64,000 bases of DNA from contig CBDCSF010000013.1 of assembly GCA_965221445.1 (NCBI GenBank), positions 2,108,001 to 2,172,000 of the forward strand, read 5' to 3'. Shown one piece after another: positions 55,178-63,531 of this stretch. Numbering within the stretch: position 1 is the first letter of the stretch; every line of letters starts with the position of its first letter. A program made the position numbers and the translations under genes. Under the pieces are notes generated by a model. The model did no database searches, was not told the DNA's origin, and worked only from the letters and a program-made list of their open reading frames with translations. The DNA is from MPNP01 sp965221445. GTDB taxonomy: Bacteria > Pseudomonadota > Alphaproteobacteria > Rhodobacterales > Rhodobacteraceae.

Positions 55178-55564
55178 ATGTCCTTTAAACAACTAATTCC
55201 GAATTTAATTCGAATTGGAAGTGTTTTGATAGGTGGACTGATTGCATATAAAACGGGAAAAGATGCCTACAAAACAAAAAAAGAAGAAGGTAGAAAAGAT
55301 CAAAAAGAAAATAGAAAAAATTTAAAAGAATACCGTAAGATTTCCAAATTACCTCCTGATGAACGAGAATTCGTTTCTAATATGCAAGCCCAGAACAATA
55401 AACATATAGAAAATATTTCCGCTGCTGATTTAGAATATCTAAAAACTATAGCAAAAAATAACTCCATCAATTTTTCAGATTTAATAAATATTTCTAACCC
55501 TCAAATTATAAATAAGACACCAGTAGAAGCAAAAATTTTACCACCAGCCAAATCCAAAAAATAG
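55178..55564 (+). CDS. Passenger hypothetical protein of the IS1595-type element
   Basis: 128 residues from the ATG at 55178, with GGAG just upstream. A single N-terminal hydrophobic stretch (LIRIGSVLIGGLIAYKTG) is followed by a strongly basic Lys/Glu-rich helix and a C-terminal segment (PPDEREFVSNMQAQNN, LEYLKTIAKNN). Looks like a small membrane-tethered protein. No family recognised. It lies inside the mobile element between its left end and a minus-strand gene, so it is a passenger gene. Confidence 0.6.
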   Translation: MSFKQLIPNLIRIGSVLIGGLIAYKTGKDAYKTKKEEGRKDQKENRKNLKEYRKISKLPPDEREFVSNMQAQNNKHIENISAADLEYLKTIAKNNSINFSDLINISNPQIINKTPVEAKILPPAKSKK

Positions 55565-55592
55565 ATAAGACATGGCTGGTGATTTTTAATTT

Positions 55593-55739
55593 TTACTTAA
55601 TGTACTTATTAAGTTTATTCATAATTTTTCTATGCTTCTTTGGATTTTCGTATCTGAGTAATTGGAATTTGTAGAGCATTGCTTTATTCGCGAATACTAC
55701 TATTCCACCTACTAAAGTTGTTATTATCAACGGATTCAT
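55593..55739 (-). CDS. Small passenger membrane protein
   Basis: 48 residues from the ATG at 55739, with GGAAGGAA upstream; an ATG at 55793 is in the terminator region. Sequence: MNPLIITTLVGGIVVFANKA, then LRYENPKKHRKIMNKLNKYIK, that is one membrane helix plus a basic tail. Convergent with the passenger gene at 55178 and also within the element. Function unknown; a holin- or toxin-like small protein is possible. Confidence 0.5.
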   Translation of the reverse strand: MNPLIITTLVGGIVVFANKAMLYKFQLLRYENPKKHRKIMNKLNKYIK

Positions 55740-55778
55740 AACTATTCCTTCCTTTCTTAATCCTATTAAAACAAAAAA

Positions 55779-55804
55779 CCCGAGTACCATCACGGATACT
55801 CGGG
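55779..55804 (-). terminator. Rho-independent terminator (minus strand)
   Basis: CCCGAGTA (55779-55786) pairs perfectly with TACTCGGG (55797-55804) around a 10-base loop. On the minus strand the stem is followed by a run of T (TTTTTTGTTTT). It would stop leftward transcripts, fitting the original 3' end of the IS1595-type transposase gene, which is now separated by the RIT insertion. Confidence 0.75.
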
Positions 55805-55861
55805 CTATGAGTTAATCCTCAGTCGCACTTACCGATTAACTCCTTATACATGAGTCGTTCA

Positions 55862-56089
55862 CCACCTAAATGTTGATATGAGACTGTGAAAATATTCAAA
55901 CGAATTCTTCAAAAGGTCATTTGTACACCAAGAATATGCGCCTTTGGGCTGTTTTTTGCAAACGAAAGTCCCAAAAACAACAAATAAATGTCTCGGAAGG
56001 GCACCTTAGCTAGGCAAATAATAGTTAAAAGTGACTTCCTGCCTTAGGCACTAGAATACTTTCACAGTCTCATATCAACATTTTGGTGG
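55862..56089. repeat. 35-bp inverted arms flanking a 158-bp spacer, MITE-like
   Basis: 55862-55896 and the complement of 56055-56089 match at 33 of 35 positions; the shared core is TGTTGATATGAGACTGTGAA. The 158-bp spacer has no gene. The right arm abuts the left end of the RIT element. It may be a small non-autonomous element or a palindrome formed at the RIT insertion point. Confidence 0.6.
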
Positions 56090-56174
56090 ATATGTTGACA
56101 AATTTTTTATGTTGACAAATGACTCGATATCCCCTTCAAAAGGGAGTTTGAGTTTAAATTTGTCAACATAAAAC
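56087..56174 (+). repeat. Left 88-bp inverted end of the RIT element
   Basis: All 88 bases equal the complement of 59437-59524. It contains three copies of TATGTTGACAAAT: two direct (56091-56103 and 56108-56120) and one inverted (56158-56170), separated by a small CCCTT-CAA-AAGGG hairpin. These are likely the recombinase binding sites. Confidence 0.9.
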
Positions 56175-56252
56175 TGACAGAATATTTCCCATATTTGACT
56201 GTTAACACTCATATTACCCTCTCTTTTAAACTTAAAATGAGAGGTTGTAGTT

Positions 56253-57482
56253 ATGAGTACAAACAACATTATACCGGTACCAGACAGTTTTTGGTTGGAG
56301 GAGTACATTGGTGACTTCCTGGACTCCCTTACCAAAAAGGGATACGCCAAAGATACCATGTTAACCTATGAACAAACTGCCGCCCATCTTTGTCGTCAAG
56401 CAGAGGCCCTTGCACTAGATCCCGATAATCTGGATGCCGAACTCCTTGAAAAACTCGCCACTAGTGATCCTACGATAAGTGCCGGTTACATGGACAGGGT
56501 TTCCTTGACTGCCCGTCGTATCACCGATGATCTGATCGACAAGGGGGTCATCTCGAAGCCGCCGGAGGATTTATCGGTTGGTAGGCCTCGGGACCACTTG
56601 ATACTGGAGTTTGATAACTGGTTGAAGTCTAACCGGGGCTTGTATGATGCAGGGATTGTCAGGCACCACAGGGTATTCAGACTATTCCTGGACCATTTTG
56701 ACAAGATATCTGACGACGGAAGGGAACTGGCATCACTCACTCCCGGCATGATCCATGACTTCCTTGATGAACACGCTGGCAGGAATGGCTGGGGAATCAG
56801 ATATGTTCGTAACATCCTGCGGTTCCTGTTCTGGAGTGGCAGGACATCAAGGGATCTCAGCTTGGCCATTCCGCCAGTTGCCGGCAGGCGTCCTAAAAAC
56901 ATAACCCGTCATGTTGATACTGATACAGTGGAAAAACTGTTGGCTGCCATTCGGGGCGACACCCCCATTGCCTTGCGTGATTATGCGGCTCTGTTGCTGA
57001 TGGCCCGTCTGGGGTTGCGGGCCGAAGAAGTTGTTGCCATGCGACTTGATGATATCGACTGGTTGATAGGCAGGATACTGATTCGTGGCAAGAGGGGTGA
57101 TCAAAGCCACATGCCTCTTCCGGTAGATGTTGGTGATGCTTTGGTGAACTGGCTTCGTCATGGTCGGCGGGGATCATCACGACATGTCTTTGTAACCGTT
57201 TTGGCTCCATTCAATCCCTTGACGACGTCGCGATCGTTCCGTACGGCAATTCGTAGGGCTTACAACCGTTCTGATGTGACACCCCCAGGTGGCGAGTTTC
57301 GAACCCATTCCTTGCGTCATGGGCTGGCAATGACCCTTTTAAAGAAGGGCAATTCGCTTGCTGAAATCAGTGATGTCCTTCGCCATCGAAGCATGCAGAC
57401 GACGACTGTTTATGCCCGATACGACATCACGGCCCTTCGTCCGCTTGCGTGTACCTGGCCACTTGAGGGAGGTGTTCAATGA
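56253..57482 (+). CDS. RIT tyrosine recombinase, first of three
   Basis: 409 residues, start after GAGG. A SAM-like N-terminal part (FLDSLTKKGYAKDTMLTYEQ, then GIVRHHRVFRLFLDHF) precedes the catalytic domain. Catalytic residues: first Arg in RLGLRAEEVVAMRLDDID, HSLRHG (H-x-x-R), RHRSM, and the Tyr nucleophile in TTTVYARYD. The stop codon overlaps the start of the next recombinase (4 bp). It shares the RIT-A arrangement: longest of the three, first in order. Confidence 0.9.
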   Translation: MSTNNIIPVPDSFWLEEYIGDFLDSLTKKGYAKDTMLTYEQTAAHLCRQAEALALDPDNLDAELLEKLATSDPTISAGYMDRVSLTARRITDDLIDKGVISKPPEDLSVGRPRDHLILEFDNWLKSNRGLYDAGIVRHHRVFRLFLDHFDKISDDGRELASLTPGMIHDFLDEHAGRNGWGIRYVRNILRFLFWSGRTSRDLSLAIPPVAGRRPKNITRHVDTDTVEKLLAAIRGDTPIALRDYAALLLMARLGLRAEEVVAMRLDDIDWLIGRILIRGKRGDQSHMPLPVDVGDALVNWLRHGRRGSSRHVFVTVLAPFNPLTTSRSFRTAIRRAYNRSDVTPPGGEFRTHSLRHGLAMTLLKKGNSLAEISDVLRHRSMQTTTVYARYDITALRPLACTWPLEGGVQ

Positions 57483-58435
57483 CAACCATGAACGGACATC
57501 TTGACAGGTATCTGGCTCAGAGAGAAGCTTTTGGAACTGGCCTTTCTTATGATTCAATCAGACACCTGCGACCCTTTGCGACTTATGCAACTTCCGAGGG
57601 TCAAAGCCATATAACAACCGAATTGTTCCTGCGTTGGAAAGAAGAATCTGGTTTCGAGGGTCACCAAGCCTGGTCGAAAAGACTTTCCCATGTCCGGGTT
57701 TTTGCCCGATGGTTGCAAAGTCTGGAACCGATGTGTGAGATTCCCCCACGCGGGTTGATATCAGTACGTATCAGGCGACCGGCACCTTATATCTATTCCG
57801 ATGAGGAGATCATCAAAATAGTCAGGGAAGCCTCCAAAGTGCCGTCAGCAAACGGTTTGCGTGGTATCACCTGTTCCACCCTGTTTGGTCTTTTGGCGGT
57901 AACCGGACTCCGTCATGGGGAAGCACTTGGTCTAGATGACGGTGATGTGACTACTGACGAGTGCGTGATTCATGTCAGACATAGCAAAAATGGGTGTGAA
58001 CGTGTGATACCGATTACACCCTGCACAGCTGAACGTCTGGTTGGATACCAACTCCTGCGGAACAGGGTTCTGGGCGTTTCTTCTGAACGGGCCCTGTTTC
58101 GTTCATGGATAAGTGGCCGGAGACTGAATGGCTCCGCCAGCCGAAGATGTTTTGCCCGTGTTGGCCAGGCAATTGGTTTGCGCGATAAGCCAACAAATGG
58201 AGGGTGTGGGACTGGACCCCTTGTGCATGATCTCCGCCATACTTTTGCCACTCGTACCATTATTGGATGGCTGCGTACCGGTCGCAATCCTGACCATGAG
58301 ATCCATAAACTCACCACCTTCCTTGGGCACAAAAAACCGAAATATACCTATTGGTATCTTGAGGCCGTTCCCGAAATCATGACCCTGACCATGAGGCAGG
58401 GTGAGAAAGTTATTGGCTATGGGAGGGGATCATGA
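57479..58435 (+). CDS. RIT tyrosine recombinase, second of three
   Basis: 318 residues. Catalytic domain residues are TGLRHGEALGLDDGDV (Arg), LVHDLRHTFATR (H-x-x-R), FLGHKKPKYTYWYLEAVPE (His and the Tyr nucleophile region). The N-terminus is short (YLAQREAFGTGLSYDSIRHL). Overlaps both neighbours by 4 bp. Confidence 0.9.
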   Translation: MTTMNGHLDRYLAQREAFGTGLSYDSIRHLRPFATYATSEGQSHITTELFLRWKEESGFEGHQAWSKRLSHVRVFARWLQSLEPMCEIPPRGLISVRIRRPAPYIYSDEEIIKIVREASKVPSANGLRGITCSTLFGLLAVTGLRHGEALGLDDGDVTTDECVIHVRHSKNGCERVIPITPCTAERLVGYQLLRNRVLGVSSERALFRSWISGRRLNGSASRRCFARVGQAIGLRDKPTNGGCGTGPLVHDLRHTFATRTIIGWLRTGRNPDHEIHKLTTFLGHKKPKYTYWYLEAVPEIMTLTMRQGEKVIGYGRGS

Positions 58436-59433
58436 CGACATCTGTCACCCAATCTTTTCCCTATCTCCTGGATGCGTTCTTCACTCGGTTGAGAGCGGAA
58501 ATGAATGCCAGTCCCCATACCATAGACAGTTATCGCTATGCCATGCGATTGCTCTTGGAATATACAACAGATAAATTGGACAAGGTGTTCACAGATATCA
58601 AGGTTGAGGATCTTGATGCCGATCTGGTTGCGGCGTTTCTTCTTCATCTGGAAGAGGAGCGGAACAACAGCATCCAGACCCGCAACATCCGACTTGCAGC
58701 AATCAAGGGAGTGTTTGACTACATTGGCAGGCGGGAACCGGAGTTGATGTGTCAGAGAGTATTGGCCATTCCTGCCAAGCGTACAAGGAAACGGATGGTG
58801 GACTATCTTGAGCCTTCAGAAACGGCGGCTCTGTTGGCGGCCCCTGATCTGTCCACATGGATTGGCCGTCGTGACCGGTGTCTTTTAGTGGTCGCTTTAC
58901 AGACAGGTCTCAGGGTCTCGGAATTGGTTGGTCTTGATTTGGGAGATGTTTCCCTGGTCAAGCCAAGGGATGCCAGTCTTCATGCCCGGGGTAAGGGAAG
59001 AAAGGAAAGAACAGTTCCCCTCAGAGAGGACTCGGTGAAGGTCTTGACTGCCTGGTTGCAGGAACGAGGCAAGGCGAGGGATGAAGCGTTGTTTGTCACC
59101 AACCGGTGGAGCCGGTTCAGCCGGGATGGTATTGGACGTATCGTGCGGAAATACGTTGCCATTGCTGCCCTCTCCTGTCCTTCCCTTAGGGAAAAGCGGG
59201 TCAGTCCCCATACCCTACGCCACACTGCTGCCATGGATTTGTTGCGCAGTGGGGTCAGTTGTACGGTGATTGCCCTCTGGCTTGGCCATGAATCGATAGA
59301 GACCACCCAGATCTATCTGCATGCCGACATGGAGATCAAGAAAAAGGCTATGAAACAGACCAGACCTGAAGATATTCCAGGAGGTGTCTATCAACCTGGT
59401 GATGATATTTTGGCGTTTGTGATGTCCTTGTAA
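58432..59433 (+). CDS. RIT tyrosine recombinase, third of three
   Basis: 333 residues, closest of the three to XerC/XerD. N-terminal core-binding part FFTRLRAEMNASPHTIDSYRYAM; catalytic residues TGLRVSELVGLDLGDV, ARGKGRKERTVPL, SPHTLRHTAAMDLL, WLGHESIETTQIYLHAD with the Tyr. Ends 3 bp before the right inverted end of the element. Confidence 0.9.
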   Translation: MTTSVTQSFPYLLDAFFTRLRAEMNASPHTIDSYRYAMRLLLEYTTDKLDKVFTDIKVEDLDADLVAAFLLHLEEERNNSIQTRNIRLAAIKGVFDYIGRREPELMCQRVLAIPAKRTRKRMVDYLEPSETAALLAAPDLSTWIGRRDRCLLVVALQTGLRVSELVGLDLGDVSLVKPRDASLHARGKGRKERTVPLREDSVKVLTAWLQERGKARDEALFVTNRWSRFSRDGIGRIVRKYVAIAALSCPSLREKRVSPHTLRHTAAMDLLRSGVSCTVIALWLGHESIETTQIYLHADMEIKKKAMKQTRPEDIPGGVYQPGDDILAFVMSL

Positions 59434-59436
59434 CAA

Positions 59437-59524
59437 GTTTTATGTTGACAAATTTAAACTCAAACTCCCTTTTGAAGGGGATATCGAGTCATTTGTCAAC
59501 ATAAAAAATTTGTCAACATATCCA
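59437..59524 (-). repeat. Right 88-bp inverted end of the RIT element
   Basis: Exact complement of 56087-56174. The transposase reading frame on the minus strand runs into this repeat, so its annotated last ~28 residues come from RIT sequence. Confidence 0.9.
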
Positions 59525-60426
59525 ACCAGATTGGCAACAATTTCACCCATCTGGTCTATAGTGTCCAAATCACGCATATTATGACGAGCAGCAAATTCGT
59601 TTACATAACGGTGTAGATGCTGCTTTTCGAATTTATGGAAAGTTCCTTGATGACCTCTCTTAAGTAAAGACCAGAAACTCTCCAACCCATTGGTATGGGC
59701 TTGATTCTTCACATACTGCCCAATGCTGTGATTGACTGGGAAGTGATGCGTGAGACCTTTGTAAGACCTGTTTTCGTCCGTATACTTGATTGCATCTTCC
59801 GAAACATTGTCATTAATAAAACCCTGTAGGGTTTCCTTCTTGGTATTCTCAACAACCTTCATTTTTACCTGATTGGTTGCTCGGTCTTTAATACCAACGA
59901 AAATACTTTTACCAACTCCTCCCCTACCAGCATTAAGTTTCTTATCCTTATGCTTATTCTTCTCCTTGCCACCCATGTAGGTTTCATCAACTTCAACCTC
60001 ACCTTCAAATACAATACCACTATCCTTAAAGGCTTGTCTGATGCGGTGGTTAAGAAACCATGCACTTTTTTGAGTAATACCCAAATCACGATGCAACCTC
60101 ATACTGGATATACCCTTGATAGAGGTTGCTTGCATGTAAATGGCAATAACCCACTTCTGTAGGGGAATTTGTGATCTGGTCATTACCGTTCCAGTTCTAA
60201 CACTGAAGTGCTTACGACAGTCCTTGCAACGGTAGGGCATGGGTTTTCGGTTGGCTGTTTTACTAAACCTTGAAGACCCACAATGTGGGCAAGTTGGTTT
60301 TCCTTTCCACCTCACTTTTTCAAGCCACTCCTCTGCTGCTTGGTCGTTTGGAAAACGGGTAAAAAGTTGGGTGAGTGTTATACCAGTTCGGTGGTATCGA
60401 CCTGGTGCATTTGGTGTTGTAGACAT
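59440..60426 (-). CDS. IS1595-family transposase, 3' end replaced by RIT insertion
   Basis: 328 residues as it reads now, of which the last ~28 (from YVDKFFMLT) belong to the RIT end. The genuine part has an N-terminal zinc finger (CPHCGSSRF ... YRCKDCRKHF), GTVMTRSQIPLQKWVIAIYMQATSIKG in parts, and the DDE-type core: VEVDETYMGGKEKNKH, IKYTDENRSYKGL and GLESFWSLLKRG, then FAARHNMRDLDTIDQM. IS1595 proteins normally end a few residues after this with a GKRLxY-like tail, so nearly the whole catalytic domain is intact and activity may remain. It should mobilise the 7.4-kb element. Confidence 0.88.
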   Translation of the reverse strand: MSTTPNAPGRYHRTGITLTQLFTRFPNDQAAEEWLEKVRWKGKPTCPHCGSSRFSKTANRKPMPYRCKDCRKHFSVRTGTVMTRSQIPLQKWVIAIYMQATSIKGISSMRLHRDLGITQKSAWFLNHRIRQAFKDSGIVFEGEVEVDETYMGGKEKNKHKDKKLNAGRGGVGKSIFVGIKDRATNQVKMKVVENTKKETLQGFINDNVSEDAIKYTDENRSYKGLTHHFPVNHSIGQYVKNQAHTNGLESFWSLLKRGHQGTFHKFEKQHLHRYVNEFAARHNMRDLDTIDQMGEIVANLVGYVDKFFMLTNDSISPSKGSLSLNLST

Positions 60427-60519
60427 ACCTATACTCCTTATGTTGTTATATCCTATTGTAGATACACGGATATTCGTAGAATTTTTGGGGTGTGAGATAC
60501 CGCTAGGGTATTCTTGAGG

Positions 60520-62199
60520 GGGGTGTGATTCTTGTATTGCGGTTCATTATTAGATCAAGCTGCCTTCTTTTTTTCCTTCCACGGATTCCAATTGTCATTG
60601 GCAGGATCTCTCTTCTTCAGTTCTTCTACAATATATTCCCAGGATTTGTCAAAACGACCCGACTTGATCAATGAGCGAATGCCCAGTATGGCCTGACCAC
60701 CCGCCATGCTCCAACGCATTCCCGACCTCTTCATCCTCGCCGCGACGTGCGTTTTGTTGGCTGCCTCCACATGACCCGACCCAATCGGCAAACCGCGCCG
60801 TTTCAAATCAGCATACTGCATCCGGCCACGGCGCTCGTTGAAGTAATTGTAAATCCCACTTAATTCCTCCCTTGATGCATCGTCTTGAGCCCGGTTCCGC
60901 AGACCCCGGATGGCCCCGAGAACACGGTCAACACCATTGTCCTCCTCCAGAAGAATGGAACGCCACTTCCCATACCAAACTTCCTTTGATGACGCATGTG
61001 CCGATGCTTCCGACAGATACATCGTCGCATGGTAGAAGTCGACTATCTCCTCATTGACCTCCTGGCCCGACAAAAAGGTCCAGTTGTCCTTCGCACCATC
61101 CGCGGCACCAACACTGATCAGGTCAGGACGCTTCTTCATGATCGCTTCGAACTCATCCGACAGCCATTTCTTCAAGGTCTCCTTCAGATGTTCCGGCATC
61201 CAGCCCGAACTGATCGTATGCAGGGGTTCCCCCTTGCTGTCAAGAAAGGTAACCGTCCCGCACGAAGCCTCCCGCCAGTTGCCCTTGCACCCATCATCAT
61301 CCCCGGTGATGCCAATCGGGCGTTCACCGGGACGAAGAAGGACATAAACACCATCAAGGGACAGAACAACACTGGCCGCACCCTCGGGAATGTCCTCATT
61401 GCAACGGATATCCGCAAGCGCCTTCCCGGATACATTCCGCCAGGACCAGTCAACCATCCGCGACAGTTTCTGCCAGGTGGAGACCGCAGGGGATCCGCCA
61501 ACGAACCCGTCAAAAATGTCCTTGGCATTCCTGATCGGCATCTCCGCAACCAGACGGGTCGCCAACTTGCCGGAAGGAACAGTCATCCTTCCAGCCAGTA
61601 ACCCAAGACCTTCATCAACGGGACAAATTGAGTTCTTGACCGTACTGTTCCGGTACAGGGAACGGTCGTACTCCACTTTGCCAAAAAGACAGTGGAACGT
61701 TCCCCTGGAAGGGGGAAGACAATACCACGACTTGTTATCACGCTCAATTGTACGGGCACCGTCATCGCGGTTCTCGGCAACCTTCGCCATCAGGGTGCTG
61801 CCAAAATCGCGGAGGGTGTCATGTGCCTTCTCCTCAACCACGGCAAAATCGGCACCCGGGTGATCGGTCTCCAGAAGATCCCCGCAAAAACCGGCAAGTT
61901 CGGAAAAGGCTTCATGCAATGCCCCTGGCAACTCCAACGTAATTGATCCCTTGTCAAAATCATCTTCATGGGCTATGTTCTCAGTCATCGGGAATTCTCC
62001 TTCATTTGGGTAAAAATTATGGTTGTAGTGTTCCCGATCCTTCCCCGAAAAGACATGATCCTGCACGCTCTTGCCCCTTGGGAACGGAAAACGAACAAAA
62101 TTGAAATGGAAGATGAACGAATCAAACCGGAAAAGGTCAAAAATACCAAATTCGGGCTGTTTTATAGCAAAATATACCGCAATAGTAAAAACACACCCC
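60520..62199 (-). mobile_element. Complete ISKra4-family insertion sequence
   Basis: 1,680 bp. The ends are imperfect inverted repeats, 23 of 29 bases (left GGGGTGTGATTCTTGTATTG, right complement GGGGTGTGTTTTTACTATTG). Flanking TTGAGG occurs as a direct repeat on both sides (60514-60519 and 62200-62205), a probable target duplication. The transposase gene fills it. It sits in the upstream region of the IS1595-type transposase and may have changed its expression. Confidence 0.8.
60555..61988 (-). CDS. ISKra4-family transposase
   Basis: 477 residues from the ATG at 61988, behind AAGGAGAA; an upstream in-frame ATG at 62066 lacks a site. Features: ENRDDGARTIERDNKSWY, VVLSLDGVYVLLRPGERPIG (first catalytic Asp), ISVGAADGAKDNWTFLSG (second Asp), VDFYHATMYLSEASAH, GLPIGSGHVEAANKTHVAARMKRSGMRWS (in parts; Glu and the conserved GSGxVEAA). 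Richer in GC than its surroundings, as expected for a recent arrival. A decayed relative lies at 780-1140. Confidence 0.9.
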   Translation of the reverse strand: MTENIAHEDDFDKGSITLELPGALHEAFSELAGFCGDLLETDHPGADFAVVEEKAHDTLRDFGSTLMAKVAENRDDGARTIERDNKSWYCLPPSRGTFHCLFGKVEYDRSLYRNSTVKNSICPVDEGLGLLAGRMTVPSGKLATRLVAEMPIRNAKDIFDGFVGGSPAVSTWQKLSRMVDWSWRNVSGKALADIRCNEDIPEGAASVVLSLDGVYVLLRPGERPIGITGDDDGCKGNWREASCGTVTFLDSKGEPLHTISSGWMPEHLKETLKKWLSDEFEAIMKKRPDLISVGAADGAKDNWTFLSGQEVNEEIVDFYHATMYLSEASAHASSKEVWYGKWRSILLEEDNGVDRVLGAIRGLRNRAQDDASREELSGIYNYFNERRGRMQYADLKRRGLPIGSGHVEAANKTHVAARMKRSGMRWSMAGGQAILGIRSLIKSGRFDKSWEYIVEELKKRDPANDNWNPWKEKKKAA

Positions 62200-62279
62200 T
62201 TGAGGGTTTAAAATTTCTTAAGAATAAATTATGGTTCTATAAGGGGTATGTTTAGGTATTATCAATAAGGACAAAATTT

Positions 62280-62303
62280 TGGCTAGTCAGGTATATAAGC
62301 ACC
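62280..62303 (-). repeat. Right terminal inverted repeat of the IS1595-type element
   Basis: Complement of 54922-54945, perfect over 24 bases, followed by the AAATTTTA target copy at 62304-62311. Confidence 0.85.
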
Positions 62304-62462
62304 AAATTTTATATTGAAGTTTCAGATAGGATTGTATTCAAGGGTAAGGATATGTGGCTTTCTCCCTATGACATGAATCAGCTTTATGTTCCTGATAAAG
62401 CAATTGATAAACCCGGATTGGAATTCATTGAATGGCATAGGGAGAATGTGTTTGTTACTTAG
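62304..62462 (+). pseudogene. HNH endonuclease gene, 3' part (after mobile element)
   Basis: Following the target copy AAATTTTA, the frame reads YIEVSDRIVFKGKDMWLSPY, then DMNQLYVPDKAIDKPGLEFI and EWHRENVFVT before TAG (62460-62462). Joining this to the left part after removing the element and one target copy gives ...SNKF-YIEV... with no frame change. It is the C-terminal part typical of these HNH proteins (L-x-FHRE-x-VF). Confidence 0.8.
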
Positions 62463-62547
62463 TAAATCAACCGACCAATACACTGATTTAATCGAGTCTT
62501 CACAAAAGATAATATCACCAACTGTAATTACATGGTTCTATCTGAAT

Positions 62548-63531
62548 TCAAAGAAAGCTCTCCCCTGCATGATCCCTAAAGATATCGGCATCCCTGATAT
62601 ACCTTATGACAGTAGTTGGATTTGTATGTCGGGTAATTTCCATGATCTTGTCCATACGTGCGTTGTGAACAGCTGCACTGGTTATAAAACCAGCTCGCAA
62701 GGAGTGTCCTGAAACATCACGAGGATCTATCCCTACAGCCTTTGCGTATTTCTTTATCAACCGCGGGATATCGGAATGATGTAGAGGATTACCGTTCAAA
62801 ATTCCTCCACGACGCATTGTCTGAAACAGATAACCTTGGGTGAGCCCAGAAGCTGAAATCCAATCCTGCAATCTGTCTATGGGCTTAATCCTTCGCCCCT
62901 CAGGGATAGCGATTCGGCAACTCTTCCCAAACTGATCAGTCTTTGACTTACGAATTGTAATAAACATTTTTTTGGTATCCCATCGATCAACGGGTGGAAT
63001 GATCTCTATGTCAGCCATCTGTAATCCACAAATTTCAGACCTGCGTAGTGCACCAGCAAAACCCAATGCAAGTATTGCAGCGTCTCTCATTCCTATCAAG
63101 GTATTTCCACAATGTTCAAGCATAATTAGGATTTGGTGGTCCCTAAGTGCTTTAACTCGCCTTTGGGGTTCCCCACGAAAACGAGCCAATCCTTTCAGAA
63201 CGGCACTTACTTTTGGAGAACGTGTCGGCGAAACTATGCCAGCTTCGTTGTATTTGTTTGCAATAGCACTTTTGTACAGGGCTAAAGTACTTACTGATAA
63301 CGGTTTATCTTGCTTGATTGTGGCATTCTGTGAACGGGGTACCATAGACAGAAATAGAAAAAAGTCGGCTACATCCTCCTGATCGGCTCTTAGTGGGTCG
63401 ATATTTCTGGTTTCACAATATTCAGTGAAAACATTCCAACCCTTATCATAGGCGATTCGAGAATTTTCAGCCAATGATAGAGATAGAATATCTCCACAAA
63501 ATGAGTTGTCTTTATTGATTTTATTCAGCAC
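62548..63531 (-). CDS. Tyrosine-type site-specific integrase
   Basis: 327 residues. The N-terminal SAM-like domain (SLAENSRIAYDKGWNVFTEYCE) is followed by the catalytic domain: Arg in AGALRRSEICGLQMADI, KSKTDQFGKS, SGHSLRAGFITSA (H-x-x-R), TRHTNPTTVIRYIRDAD (His and Tyr nucleophile). It differs from the three RIT recombinases, so it is a separate integrase. Possible job: moving a gene cassette or island. It is convergent with the HNH remnant and has no excisionase next to it. Confidence 0.88.
   Translation of the reverse strand: MLNKINKDNSFCGDILSLSLAENSRIAYDKGWNVFTEYCETRNIDPLRADQEDVADFFLFLSMVPRSQNATIKQDKPLSVSTLALYKSAIANKYNEAGIVSPTRSPKVSAVLKGLARFRGEPQRRVKALRDHQILIMLEHCGNTLIGMRDAAILALGFAGALRRSEICGLQMADIEIIPPVDRWDTKKMFITIRKSKTDQFGKSCRIAIPEGRRIKPIDRLQDWISASGLTQGYLFQTMRRGGILNGNPLHHSDIPRLIKKYAKAVGIDPRDVSGHSLRAGFITSAAVHNARMDKIMEITRHTNPTTVIRYIRDADIFRDHAGESFL

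Larger units (their letters stand above)
56087..59524. mobile_element. RIT (recombinase-in-trio) element
   Basis: Three overlapping tyrosine recombinase genes, each with its own catalytic set, are flanked by perfect 88-bp inverted repeats (56087-56174 and 59437-59524). Total length is 3,438 bp. The layout, with four-base gene overlaps and all three products being recombinases, is that of RIT elements and unlike Tn554, whose third gene is not a recombinase. It is inserted in the 3' end of the IS1595-type transposase gene. No clear target duplication was seen at its ends. Confidence 0.88.
54922..62303. mobile_element. Composite IS1595-type element with nested RIT and ISKra4 insertions
   Basis: 7,382 bp bounded by perfect 24-bp inverted repeats, left end GGTGCTTATATACCTGACTA-GCCA at 54922-54945 and its complement at 62280-62303. 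The flanks are direct duplications AAATTTTA (54914-54921 and 62304-62311), the 8-bp size known for IS1595-family insertions. The matching transposase (59440-60426) is inside, along with two small passenger genes and a terminator. A RIT element splits the 3' end of the transposase gene and an ISKra4 element sits upstream of it. The element interrupts an HNH gene in frame. Confidence 0.85.

Noticed and set aside
56075..56359. A 94-codon minus-strand frame across the RIT left end
   Set aside because: It runs through the inverted repeat and the antisense of the first recombinase; it is a shadow frame created by the repeat.
56087..59524. Tn554-like transposon
   Set aside because: In Tn554 the third gene is not a tyrosine recombinase, and the ends lack such inverted repeats. 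Here all three genes carry full R-H-x-x-R-H-Y sets and the ends are long inverted repeats, as in RIT elements.
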